A DNA stretch of 64,000 bases from an uncultured Flavobacteriales bacterium (GTDB taxonomy: Bacteria > Bacteroidota > Bacteroidia > CAIKAF01): the NCBI GenBank assembly GCA_903837495.1, contig CAILUT010000001.1, forward strand, positions 1 through 64,000, given 5' to 3'. The position numbers and the translations under genes are program-made. Below are positions 16,369 to 24,720 of the stretch, piece by piece. Every line of letters starts with the position of its first letter. Position 1 is the first letter of the stretch. The notes beneath the pieces are model-generated. The model had not been told where the DNA came from, did no database searches, and saw only the letters and a list, made by a program, of their open reading frames with translations.

Positions 16369-16399
16369 GCAATACCACAGCGAGGGGTGCAGCCGTTTG

Positions 16400-17041
16400 T
16401 TAAAATTCAAACTCTAGGCGGGTTTGGTGGCCCCCGTCTATTTTTCCGATTAAAATGCCTTCGTTGGCGGGAACGGCTTGCAATAAAGCTTGGCTGGGAC
16501 TTCCATGCAACCAATGCTGAAGGGCGGTTCCCTGTTCAAGCACCAAAGGCATGCGTTGTTTGGTGTTGTGAATAAAAGCCATGGTGGGGTTGGCGGGAAC
16601 GGTAACCACAGAAAACGAGCGTAGGTCTAGGCCGCTGTTGTCGGCCCAAATGGCGCCCAACAGCATGTCTTTCCCATCGCTGCGAAAAATTTCGTAGGGG
16701 ATTTTTGTTCGGCCTTCGTGCCTCCATTCAAAAAAAGAGCGCACCAAAACGGCACCGCGGCGGTAAATAAAAGAGGGTTTAAAGGCGGGACTGCTGTTCA
16801 GTCGTTCAACCGTGGCGTTGGCCATTTTGCGGCGCCAAGATTCATCGATGCTTTTATTCCAAGCCGGCACCAAGCCCCACAACATGGGTTCAATTCCGGC
16901 ATTTTCGGCGGTAACCACTCCCAAAACCGGCCTTTCGTCGCGCATGGCCGACACCCGGCCCTGTGAGAAGAGGTCTGAGATTGCTGTATTTTGAAGGGCT
17001 GATTCCGCCTGGGTATAATAGGCTGAAACGGTATAGCACAT
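16400..17041 (-). CDS. SRAP domain protein (HMCES/YedK-like abasic site sensor)
   Basis: 213 residues. SRAP proteins form a thiazolidine crosslink to abasic sites in single-stranded DNA through Cys2, exposed after removal of the initiator Met; here the start is MCYTVSAYY. The conserved blocks are MLWGLVPAWNK, ANATVERLNSSPAFK (Asn and Glu of the active site), VRSFFEWRHEG and FIHNTKQRMPLVL. The start overlaps the preceding stop by one base (TGATG), coupling it to a small lipoprotein gene. A strong terminator follows. Confidence 0.92.
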   Translation of the reverse strand: MCYTVSAYYTQAESALQNTAISDLFSQGRVSAMRDERPVLGVVTAENAGIEPMLWGLVPAWNKSIDESWRRKMANATVERLNSSPAFKPSFIYRRGAVLVRSFFEWRHEGRTKIPYEIFRSDGKDMLLGAIWADNSGLDLRSFSVVTVPANPTMAFIHNTKQRMPLVLEQGTALQHWLHGSPSQALLQAVPANEGILIGKIDGGHQTRLEFEF

Positions 17042-17298
17042 CAGAAAAAAGGTTGTCTGGGCGGCTCGCCTACGGGGCGGTCGGCCCCGGGAGGTACGGG
17101 TTTTACTTTTTTGACGCCCTCGGGCGGACCAATTACGGCTGGGCGCGGCGGAGGCAAATCCTTGCCGGGTTTAATGCTTGTTTCTGGATTGCTTTGCGCC
17201 TTTCGGTTTGAGGCACAAGCGGCAAAAAGCACCGTGCTCAGCAAAATGCCAAAAAGAAAAAAGAGCCGATGCCGCAAAATAGTATCTTTGGTTTTCAT
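17041..17298 (-). CDS. Small proline-rich lipoprotein
   Basis: 85 residues from the ATG at 17298, giving a signal peptide and lipobox (STVLFAACAS). The mature part is short and proline-rich (KDLPPPRPAVIGPPEGVKKV), like a periplasmic spacer. No family recognised. Upstream in-frame residues from 17328 lack a signal. A TATCTTTA box lies 12 bases before this ATG (17310-17317). It overlaps the SRAP gene start by one base and is divergent from the PNGase-like gene. Confidence 0.6.
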   Translation of the reverse strand: MKTKDTILRHRLFFLFGILLSTVLFAACASNRKAQSNPETSIKPGKDLPPPRPAVIGPPEGVKKVKPVPPGADRPVGEPPRQPFF

Positions 17299-17333
17299 TT
17301 TGTTTACGTAAAGATAATCAAGCGCCACATAGC

Positions 17334-19562
17334 ATGAAAAAATTGTACTCCTTGTTTTTGCTGTTTATCCCAATCTTTGCTTGGGCTGGCCCTGGCGACA
17401 CCCTACACGTTCAAAGCCACCAAGACGTGCACATGAGTTGGTATGGGAATTACGACCGTTGGGGGCAATTCCCTTCGGCCGGACAGGGTCCTTTTTATAA
17501 GGTTTTAATGGACTACACCTTGGGCTGTCCCAGCAGCGGCTGTTCAGAATGGGATTATACCACGCAGATATTTTTGCGCCGCCGTACGGGAACCTTAGAC
17601 TCGAACCAAGTACAAAACCCCTATGTAAAAGTGGGCAATACCAGCCCCGATTCGGTGGGAATTTCTTGGACACCCACCTTCAGCACGGCCTGGAACTCGA
17701 GCACCCAGTCGGTTGACACCACGTTTAACGCTCCGCTGCAGGCCATTTTATTCCAAAACCCGCAGCAGCCGGCCCAAGCCACCGACACCCTAAACGGCTG
17801 GCCGGCTTGGGGCAGCTATTTGGTTTTTGACTCGGTGGGCGGCATCATCGACACCCTAAATTGGTCGGCCGACACCGTCGTTTATCAATCCTACATTACC
17901 ACCTATTCTGTATTTGAGGTCATTGAGAACATTGAAATAGGCCGTTTGATTACGCCTTATGCCGGCACCTATCCCAATACATGGAAGTGGACCTATCGGT
18001 TTGACGTAACCGATTTTCAGCATTTGCTAAAAGATTCGGTCGAAATTCGGGCATTTTACAGTGGGTATCAGGACGGATTTACGGTAACCTTAAACTTTCG
18101 ATTTGTAGAGGGCGAGCCGCCCTTAAAGGTGGCGCGCTTGCAAAAGATGTTTGGAGGCAGTTTTCCGTATGGAAATCCCAGCAATCCAATTGGGAACTAC
18201 ATGGCTCCGCTGTTGCACCAAGCTTACCCGGGTGCAACCCGCACCGACGCCCTGTTGTACATTACCGGACATGGTTTTGGGGGCAACGAAAACTGTGCGG
18301 AGTTTTGCAGCAAGAACTACTATTTAAAGGTAAACAGCCAGTCAAAGGCCTCGGCGGCGGTGTGGGACAACACCTGCGGTTGGAATCCTATTTTTCCGCA
18401 GGGCGGCACATGGGTTTACGACCGGGCAAACTGGTGTCCGGGCAGTTCGGTTTCTTGGTACCGACACAATGTTACTCCGTTTTTGTTGGGTCAAACCAAT
18501 TTGATTGGGTTTGATATGCAGGCCTTTACCAACGTAAACAACAATTATTGCAGCTACATAACGGAGGGGCATTTGATTGATTATTTGCCTCCGACCTACC
18601 AAAACGATGCCTCGGTTGAGGAGGTATTGGCGCCCAGCACCAACTCCAACCATTCGCGGTTCAATCCGATATGTGGAAGCCCGAAAATTCGGATTCGCAA
18701 CAACGGGGCTTCGGCCTTGACCGCGGCCAAAATTGAGTATGGTGTAAGTGGAGGTGCCGTGCAGGTATATAACTGGACAGGGAATTTGGCTTTGTTGGCC
18801 GAGGCCGAGGTTGATTTGCCGCCCTTGAACAGCTGGTTTAATTCGTTCGGAGCCAACACGTTTTTTGCTAAAATAACCGAAGCCAATGGGCAGGCCGACG
18901 AATTGGCCTTCAACAACGAGCAGCAGAGTGCTTTTCAGGCTGTGCCGCAACTGCCCGATTCGTTTTTCATATTTTTCAAAACCAACATGTTGCCCGCAGA
19001 AAACAATTGGTTGATTGAGGATGCAAACGGGCAGGTTGTGCGTTCCCGCAGTTCCTTTCCTACCAACACCTTGGCTCGAGACACCATACGGTTAAATCCA
19101 GGCTGTTACCGCTTCCGTTTTAACGACACGGGCGGCGACGGCATCGCCTTTTGGGCGAACCAACCAGCCGGCTCAGGGTCCTTGCGTTTTATGGATGCGG
19201 TTTCGCCCTTCCCCATGCTTCGGAATTTTGGCGGGGATTTTGGCAGCGGTGCAGATTTTCAATTTACGGTGGGCTATCAAATGTCCACCGGCATATTAAA
19301 CGAACAACACTGGAACTTGTACCCCAATCCGGCGTACGACAACATTGTTGTGGAATTCCATACCCCGCTGCAAGGCAAGTATGCATTTCGGGTGATGGAC
19401 CTTTTGGGGCGTACGCTTCAAGAGGAAAGCCGCAGTTTAAGCGGAGAAAACAGCCTAAATCTAACCTTGAGCAACCTGCCCGCGGGCAGTTATGTTTTAA
19501 TCAGCACCGGCCCGGGTGGATTTAAGCGCAGCGATCGGTTTGTGGTTGGGGCACGCCCGTAA
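17334..19562 (+). CDS. Peptide-N-glycosidase F-like T9SS-secreted protein
   Basis: 742 residues with a signal peptide (to about 18, FAWAG). Residues about 30-430 resemble PNGase F N- and C-terminal beta-sandwich domains: DYTLGCPSSGCSEWDYTTQI, ITGHGFGGNENCAEFCSKNY and HNVTPFLLGQTNLIGFDMQA. A CARDB-like region and a beta domain follow. The last about 80 residues are a type A T9SS sorting domain (WNLYPNPAYDNIVVEF, LPAGSYVLIS). PNGases cut N-glycans from glycoproteins; the substrate here is unknown. Expected location: cell surface or medium. Confidence 0.85.
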   Translation: MKKLYSLFLLFIPIFAWAGPGDTLHVQSHQDVHMSWYGNYDRWGQFPSAGQGPFYKVLMDYTLGCPSSGCSEWDYTTQIFLRRRTGTLDSNQVQNPYVKVGNTSPDSVGISWTPTFSTAWNSSTQSVDTTFNAPLQAILFQNPQQPAQATDTLNGWPAWGSYLVFDSVGGIIDTLNWSADTVVYQSYITTYSVFEVIENIEIGRLITPYAGTYPNTWKWTYRFDVTDFQHLLKDSVEIRAFYSGYQDGFTVTLNFRFVEGEPPLKVARLQKMFGGSFPYGNPSNPIGNYMAPLLHQAYPGATRTDALLYITGHGFGGNENCAEFCSKNYYLKVNSQSKASAAVWDNTCGWNPIFPQGGTWVYDRANWCPGSSVSWYRHNVTPFLLGQTNLIGFDMQAFTNVNNNYCSYITEGHLIDYLPPTYQNDASVEEVLAPSTNSNHSRFNPICGSPKIRIRNNGASALTAAKIEYGVSGGAVQVYNWTGNLALLAEAEVDLPPLNSWFNSFGANTFFAKITEANGQADELAFNNEQQSAFQAVPQLPDSFFIFFKTNMLPAENNWLIEDANGQVVRSRSSFPTNTLARDTIRLNPGCYRFRFNDTGGDGIAFWANQPAGSGSLRFMDAVSPFPMLRNFGGDFGSGADFQFTVGYQMSTGILNEQHWNLYPNPAYDNIVVEFHTPLQGKYAFRVMDLLGRTLQEESRSLSGENSLNLTLSNLPAGSYVLISTGPGGFKRSDRFVVGARP

Positions 19563-19602
19563 AAAAAAGCCGAAAGCCGTGCATTGCCTTTAGTAAAAAG
19601 GA

Positions 19603-19755
19603 GGGCTGCGGCAGGGATTGAAGAGGCTTGCCCGCAAGGGCAGAAGGGCTGGGGGCCGCGTGGTGCGGAGGCGACTTTAGGAGCCCCCGCAAACCCGCTG
19701 GCCCCCGCCCTGCTGCCCGCGGACTAGCCCTGAAAGCCCGTTTGCCGCCCAAAAA
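19603..19755 (-). repeat. GC-rich dispersed repeat, full copy (-)
   Basis: Minus-strand order as in the other copies: T run, GGGCGGC, GGGCTTTCAGGGCTAGTCCG, GGCTCCTAAAGTCGCCTCCG, CCCTTGCGGGCA, CAATCCCTGCCGC. It lies 40 bases after the PNGase-like gene, in the orientation opposite to that gene. The rest of 19563-19861 shows nothing else. Confidence 0.85.
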
Positions 19756-19861
19756 CCTGAAAAAAAACGAAAATGCCCATTAAAAATGCAATTGAAGGCT
19801 GGGATTGAGGTGCTGAATTAAATAAAAACCTATTTTAGCCCCTAAATTCTGCTTTTTACGC

Positions 19862-20404
19862 ATGGCAAACCGGGCTTATTTCTACGCCTACCGTGATGGC
19901 TCAGAGGAACTTTTGTTTTTATCTGAATCATGGCACCCCATTCCTTTTTGGTTTAAAGTCGCTCTGAGCACCGCTCCAGAAATGATTCCAAGCCAGATTT
20001 TTGAAGGCGAGGAGCCGGTAGCAATACAAAGTCCTTTCAAAGCTGGGCTAAACCGTCTTTTCGAATTTGGGGCCTATTTGCAAACCCAATCGGTTCCTGA
20101 TGCCGATTTGCTTCAGGATTTTTTAGACCGAACTCAGCATTACTTTGGGGAGGAACAGGTGAACAACCACTATTTTTTATTGGAAGCTGCCGAGATTTAC
20201 GATTTAATTTTGGAAGAAACTCCGGAGGATCAAAACGAACAGCTGCTGTTTGAAATACAGCGGATGGGCGTAGAAATGGCGAAAATTTTGGCCGACAAAC
20301 CCGAAGACTTAAGAAAAGCTGTGGCCTCGACCTGGGTAAAATACCTTTGGAGCAACTGGGAGGAAGCCATGGATGTGCGTTGGTTGATTGACGAAGAAAG
20401 CTAA
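19862..20404 (+). CDS. Conserved protein of unknown function
   Basis: 180 residues, acidic, with no signal peptide or membrane segment, so cytosolic. Its opening (MANRAYFYAYRDGSEELLFL, then SESWHPIPFWFKVAL) recalls, from memory, a small uncharacterised Bacteroidota/Proteobacteria family; I cannot assign a function. Tatiana-like repeats or catalytic motifs are not visible. It is followed after 34 bp by tatC, which has its own -7 box, so the two need not be co-transcribed. Confidence 0.6.
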   Translation: MANRAYFYAYRDGSEELLFLSESWHPIPFWFKVALSTAPEMIPSQIFEGEEPVAIQSPFKAGLNRLFEFGAYLQTQSVPDADLLQDFLDRTQHYFGEEQVNNHYFLLEAAEIYDLILEETPEDQNEQLLFEIQRMGVEMAKILADKPEDLRKAVASTWVKYLWSNWEEAMDVRWLIDEES

Positions 20405-20426
20405 GCAAACTCCCCCTATTTTTTGA

Positions 20427-20434
20427 TACCTTCG
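20427..20434 (+). promoter_or_regulatory. -7 box of tatC, leaderless spacing
   Basis: TACCTTCG, four bases (TGGC), then the ATG at 20439. It lies 23 bases after the previous stop. Confidence 0.5.
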
Positions 20435-20438
20435 TGGC

Positions 20439-21236
20439 ATGGCCGAGCACAAGGAAATGTCCTTTTTGCAGCATGTTGAAGTACTCCGCGGACACCTGTG
20501 GCGCAGCAGCATTGCCGTTTTTATAGGCAGCATCTTGGCTTTTGTTTTCACCGATTTTCTATTCGACACCGTATTGTTCGGCCCGTACCGTTCGGACTTT
20601 TTAACCAAAAAAGCCCTGTGCTGGCTTGGTCAACAAATTCAGGTGGAAACCCTATGCCTGGGCGAACTCCCCATGTCGGGCTTTCAAAACATCAGCATGA
20701 GTGGGCAGTTTACCTGGCACATTTGGGCCTGCCTAATCGCCGGAATGGTCCTGGCCTTCCCGTATATTCTGTACGAAATTTGGCGGTTTGTGCGGCCCGC
20801 CCTGCATGCACACGAACAAACTAAAATATCGGGGATTGTGTTTTTCTCCAGCTTTTTGTTCTTCTCGGGCGTTGCCTTTGGATATTTTATTTTGGCTCCC
20901 ATGACGGTTCATTTTTTAGGGACCTACAGTGTGAGTGCCTTCATTGAAAACAAACCCACCTTTACCTCGTATATTTCGACCATTCTGCAATTGACTTTGG
21001 GCACCGGCCTGGTGTTTGAGCTTCCGGTTTTTGTGTTTTTTCTGGCCCGCTTGGGCTTGGTTGGCCCTAAATTTCTTCGAAAATACCGGCGGCATGCGGT
21101 GGTGGTTATTTTGGTGGTGGCTGCGGTAGTAACTCCGCCCGATGTAACCTCGCAGGTGCTCATCACCCTTCCGCTGCTGCTGCTGTATGAAATCAGCATT
21201 TGGATTGCGGCCCGGCAATTCCCCAAAGAAGCCTAA
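20439..21236 (+). CDS. tatC: Sec-independent translocase protein TatC
   Basis: 265 residues with six predicted membrane segments. TatC recognises twin-arginine signal peptides and forms the receptor of the Tat exporter for folded proteins. Family marks: an N-terminal cytoplasmic start MSFLQHVEVLRGHLWRS, the loop FPYILYEIWRFVRPALH with the conserved acidic residue, and TPPDVTSQ between late segments. The second extracellular loop is somewhat longer (CWLGQQIQVETLCLGELP). No tatA gene is adjacent. Confidence 0.93.
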   Translation: MAEHKEMSFLQHVEVLRGHLWRSSIAVFIGSILAFVFTDFLFDTVLFGPYRSDFLTKKALCWLGQQIQVETLCLGELPMSGFQNISMSGQFTWHIWACLIAGMVLAFPYILYEIWRFVRPALHAHEQTKISGIVFFSSFLFFSGVAFGYFILAPMTVHFLGTYSVSAFIENKPTFTSYISTILQLTLGTGLVFELPVFVFFLARLGLVGPKFLRKYRRHAVVVILVVAAVVTPPDVTSQVLITLPLLLLYEISIWIAARQFPKEA

Positions 21237-21269
21237 TCTAAAACCCTAGCGAATCAAGGTCAATCCCCT

Positions 21270-21277
21270 TATCTTTG
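21270..21277 (+). promoter_or_regulatory. -7 box of the SDR gene, leaderless spacing
   Basis: TATCTTTG, four bases (AACC), then the ATG at 21282. The spacer equals that at 601-604. Confidence 0.6.
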
Positions 21278-21281
21278 AACC

Positions 21282-22088
21282 ATGACAAACTTGTTTGATT
21301 TAAGCGGTAAAATTGCCATTGTAACCGGAGCCGGAGGTTTGATTGGTCAAAACCACGTCCGGGCATTGAGTTTGGCCGGAGCCTATGTTGTTGCCCTAGA
21401 CCTGAAAAAAGAATCCTGCCTAGCCCTTGAGCAGGAAAACCCAGAAAGGGTAATGGCTTTAGGGGCCAACATTACCAAGGCCGAGGATTTGAAAGCGGTT
21501 TTGACCGCCACAGAATCGCGTTGGGGAACGCCCCATATTTTGATAAACAATGCCGCCATCAACGATATGTTTGAAAATCCGGCATTGGCGGCGGAGCAAT
21601 CTGCCTTCGAAAATTATCCTGTAGATATGTTTCGCGCTTCGCTCGAAGTAAACGTAACCGGCATGTTTCTGTGCTGCCAAGTCCTTGGAACCGCCATGGC
21701 CAAGGCCGGACAAGGTTCCATCGTCAACGTGGCCTCGACCTATGGTATGGTGGGCCCCGACCAAAGCATATATGTAAATCCAGAAGGCCAACAAACGTTT
21801 TACAAATCGGCCGCCTACCCGGCCACCAAAGGAGCTGTCATCAATTTTACCCGCTTTTTAGCTGCCTACTGGGGCAACAAAGGCGTTCGAGTAAACACCT
21901 TGTCGCCCGGCGGTGTTGAAAACGGCCAAGCCGATTGGTTTATTCAAAACTATTCGGCCAAAACCACCTTAGGCCGCATGGCAGCCCCCACCGATTACAT
22001 GGGTGCGGTGGTGTTTTTAGCTTCGGAAGCCAGCGCCTATATGAGCGGTGCTAACCTAGTGGTTGACGGCGGCTGGACCGCCATGTAA
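21282..22088 (+). CDS. Short-chain dehydrogenase/reductase
   Basis: 268 residues. NAD(P)-binding Rossmann motif TGAGGLIG (15-22), NNAA, catalytic Ser in NVASTYG and YxxxK in AAYPATKGAV. VRVNTLSPGGVENGQ and the C-terminal SGANLVVDGGWTAM are classical SDR features. The insert between Ser and Tyr (DQSIYVNPEGQQTFYKS) is seen in SDRs of nonulosonic-acid or surface-sugar pathways (from memory), which makes a sugar-related substrate possible but unproven. It is followed directly by the DUF502-type gene. Confidence 0.85.
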   Translation: MTNLFDLSGKIAIVTGAGGLIGQNHVRALSLAGAYVVALDLKKESCLALEQENPERVMALGANITKAEDLKAVLTATESRWGTPHILINNAAINDMFENPALAAEQSAFENYPVDMFRASLEVNVTGMFLCCQVLGTAMAKAGQGSIVNVASTYGMVGPDQSIYVNPEGQQTFYKSAAYPATKGAVINFTRFLAAYWGNKGVRVNTLSPGGVENGQADWFIQNYSAKTTLGRMAAPTDYMGAVVFLASEASAYMSGANLVVDGGWTAM

Positions 22089-22097
22089 TTGAAAACC

Positions 22098-22685
22098 ATG
22101 CCCCTACACAAACGCATACCCCGCCTGCTGCTCCGTTGGTTTTTCCAGGGTCTCCTGCTTTCGGCACCTTTAGGCCTTACCCTGTATGTGTTATACTTCA
22201 GCTTTATTTACTTAGACGGATTGGCGCATTACAAAGTACCCGGGCTGGGTATTTTATTTGTGTTGGCCGGCGTTACTTTGGTGGGGGCCCTTGGCTCAAG
22301 CTTGATTGCGAAGCCCTTGCTCTTGTGGCTTGAAAAAGGACTTGAAAAAACCCCGCTCATCAAAGTGATTTATGGCTCGGTCAAAGATTTGCTCTCGGCT
22401 TTTGTGGGGGAAGAAAAACGGTTTAACAAGCCCGTATTGGTTTTAATATCGGCAGAGCCCCCCATGTACAAACTGGGGTTTATTACCCGTGAAAATTTAG
22501 AGTCCGAGGTGTTTGGACCGAACAAAATTGGAGTTTATTTGCCCAAATCATACGGATTTGTAGGGGATTATGTGGTGGTTGACTCAAATTCCTTAAAGGC
22601 TATAGACTGGCCTGCGGCCGAGGTGATGAAACACATTATTTCGGGCGGCATTGTAGGTGTTCAAACAAAAAAAAACAAGGTTTAG
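22098..22685 (+). CDS. DUF502 family membrane protein
   Basis: 195 residues from the ATG at 22098; a TTG at 22089 could add three residues. Two N-terminal membrane segments (about 15-37 and 50-72) are followed by the cytosolic block typical of DUF502: PLIKVIYGSVKDLLSAFVG, FNKPVLVL, KLGFITRE, VYLPKSYGFVGDYVVVD. The function of the family is not established; it is a membrane-trafficking-like family in plants and an unknown in bacteria. It begins just after the SDR stop, so both are in one transcript. Confidence 0.85.
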   Translation: MPLHKRIPRLLLRWFFQGLLLSAPLGLTLYVLYFSFIYLDGLAHYKVPGLGILFVLAGVTLVGALGSSLIAKPLLLWLEKGLEKTPLIKVIYGSVKDLLSAFVGEEKRFNKPVLVLISAEPPMYKLGFITRENLESEVFGPNKIGVYLPKSYGFVGDYVVVDSNSLKAIDWPAAEVMKHIISGGIVGVQTKKNKV

Positions 22686-22832
22686 AACCAATTTGCTTGC
22701 CCCATCTTCAACTGTCAACATTTAAATTGGAGCTGAGTTTGCCGAGATTTAACAACAGAGCGTTGAAAACAACAGGGACAATTTGCTCAAACACGGCAGT
22801 TTGGTCTTATTTTTGTTGGGGATTTTGTACTT

Positions 22833-23066
22833 ATGCGAAACGCATCGAAAGGCTTTAAAATTGGGGTTTTTGTTGGATTAGGGCTGCTTGTCCTGATCAA
22901 CATGGCTGTTTTTGCGGCCATTTTTAGGCCGGCGTGTTCTGCGTCGATTTTAAATCAACCTTCGGCCGAAAAGCATGTAAATCAAACAAATAAGTCCCGT
23001 ACAGCGGTAGGAACCTTGGTGCTAAAGGGCTTGGATTTTATACTGGGGCCCGCCTCTGGCCGCTGA
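22833..23066 (+). CDS. Possible small single-pass membrane protein
   Basis: 77 codons. One convincing membrane segment (IGVFVGLGLLVLINMAVFAAI, residues about 10-29) followed by a polar tail. A TATTTTTG box lies 16 bases before the ATG. No family recognised, and the C terminus runs into the region before a GC-rich repeat, so it may not be real. Confidence 0.4.
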   Translation: MRNASKGFKIGVFVGLGLLVLINMAVFAAIFRPACSASILNQPSAEKHVNQTNKSRTAVGTLVLKGLDFILGPASGR

Positions 23067-23157
23067 GGGCTGCATAAAACGGGGCAAAACCCCCATCCAT
23101 CGCCTTTTCGAAGATAAGATTTAAGCAAAGAGCAGGAAGTCCAGCGGAGAAATTCGG

Positions 23158-23262
23158 TTTTTTTGGGGGGGGCGTACCGGCCTGGGGGCCGGTACCGGGC
23201 TTTCCGCTGCAATGCCCTCCGGGCATTTCCACTGCAATCCCTCGCCCGGGGCCTGATTCAAA
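23158..23262 (+). repeat. GC-rich dispersed repeat, divergent short copy
   Basis: T run, GGGG-rich start, CCGGGCTTTCCGCTGCAATG and CCACTGCAATCCCTCGCCC. It keeps the GGGCTTTC and CAATCCCT parts but lacks the central GGCTCC/GTCGCCTCCG block. An extra palindrome (ACCGGCC/GGCCGGT) sits near its start. It lies between convergent gene ends. Confidence 0.6.
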
Positions 23263-23326
23263 GAAAACCTAGAAAAAAAGTTTGGCTCAGCAAAGCCGTA
23301 AATGGGGGTGTTGGAGGGGGAGCAAA

Positions 23327-24682
23327 TCAATCGTTTTCGTCAAAATCCGCTTCTTCCGTGCTTTCCTCGGGCTCTTCGGGCATTTCCAACAAAGAGCGCG
23401 CTTCAACGGGGTCTAGCAAGCTAACTTCGCGGAGTTTTCGAGTCATGACACTGGTTCGGGTTGCGCGCAAATCTTGCAGGGATCTTGAGGCGCTGCTTAG
23501 CTGCTTATCCACCTTTTCCAGTTGAACTTGAAACTTTGTAAATTCGGTTTTAACGGCTTCCAGGATTTTCCAAACTTCAGAGGAACGGCGTTGAACGGCC
23601 AGAGTTCTAAAGCCCATTTGCAGGCTGTTGAGCAGTGCCGAGAGGGTGGTTGGCCCCACCACGGTAACGCGGTAGGTACGCTGTAAATTTTCAAACAAAC
23701 CTGGGTGCCTAAGGATTTCGCCGTACAGGCTTTCAATGGGCAGAAACATCAGGGCAAAATCGGTGGTATTGGGTGGGTCAATGTATTTATCGCTGATATC
23801 ACGGGCAAATCCTTCCACCGCTTTGAGGAGTTCTTTGATGCCTTGGTCGATGCGTGTTGGGTCTCCGGTTTCGTAAGCCACCAACAGTTTTTCATAAGAC
23901 TGAAGCGGGAATTTAGAATCGATGGGCAACCAAACCCATTCGCCGTGTTCTTTTCCGGGCAGTTTTACGGCAAATTCCACATTTGCTTGGCTTCCTTTTT
24001 TGGGGGCCACGTTGCGGTCGTATTGGTCGGGCGTGAGCAGCTGCTCTAAGATGTTTTCCAGCATATACTCCCCTAAAATGCCTCGGGTTTTGACGTTGTC
24101 AAGCACCCTTTTCAAGTCGCCCACCCCAGTAGCGATGCTTTGCATTTCGCCCAACCCTTTGTGCACCAGTTCTAGGCGTTCGCTAACCAGTTTAAACGAT
24201 TCGCCAAGTCTTTTTTCAAGGGTTTCGTGCAGCTTTTGGTCAACGGTATGCCGCATTTGGTTCAGCTGTTTTTCATTGTCATCGCGAATGGCGTTCAGTT
24301 GTTTTTCGATGGCTTCTCGAACTTCTTTCAAGCTTTGAATGGCGGCTTGGCTTTGTTCTTTTTGTTGGTTGATTTGGTCGGTTGCACTGACTTTCATTTG
24401 ATTTACCAGTGTTTGAAACTGGGTTGACGAAGCCTGGCTAAACTGTTGAAGGGTTTTAGCCAATTCTTCGCGGTCGCCCCGTGCCAGCGTTTGGGCCTCG
24501 TTTCGCTGCCGCTGCAATTCGTCTTGCATGATTTTAGCGGTTTTTTCTTGTGCGGCGTCAAATCGAATCAAGGCTTCTTTAATGCTATCCATATCGGCCG
24601 AGGGGCCTTTGCGTTGCAAGAGCATCAGGACTAAAATCAGAAACAACAGACATAAAGCGATGTAGCTTACAATGGATTCCAT
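23327..24682 (-). CDS. rmuC: DNA recombination protein RmuC
   Basis: 451 residues. Membrane anchor at 5-22, then a long coiled coil (about 35-190), then the RmuC nuclease-like domain (VGDLKRVLDNVKTRGILGE, WLPIDSKFPLQSYEKLL, DFALMFLPIESLYGEILRH). RmuC limits inversions between short inverted repeats in E. coli; here it sits in a genome rich in such repeats, though that is only a coincidence of context. The C terminus is an acidic tail (EEPEESTEEADFDEND). It is 38 bp downstream of the mutase genes. Confidence 0.93.
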   Translation of the reverse strand: MESIVSYIALCLLFLILVLMLLQRKGPSADMDSIKEALIRFDAAQEKTAKIMQDELQRQRNEAQTLARGDREELAKTLQQFSQASSTQFQTLVNQMKVSATDQINQQKEQSQAAIQSLKEVREAIEKQLNAIRDDNEKQLNQMRHTVDQKLHETLEKRLGESFKLVSERLELVHKGLGEMQSIATGVGDLKRVLDNVKTRGILGEYMLENILEQLLTPDQYDRNVAPKKGSQANVEFAVKLPGKEHGEWVWLPIDSKFPLQSYEKLLVAYETGDPTRIDQGIKELLKAVEGFARDISDKYIDPPNTTDFALMFLPIESLYGEILRHPGLFENLQRTYRVTVVGPTTLSALLNSLQMGFRTLAVQRRSSEVWKILEAVKTEFTKFQVQLEKVDKQLSSASRSLQDLRATRTSVMTRKLREVSLLDPVEARSLLEMPEEPEESTEEADFDEND

Positions 24683-24720
24683 AAATAGGTATAAAAATTA
24701 AAAATGGTGGCTTTCCCGGA

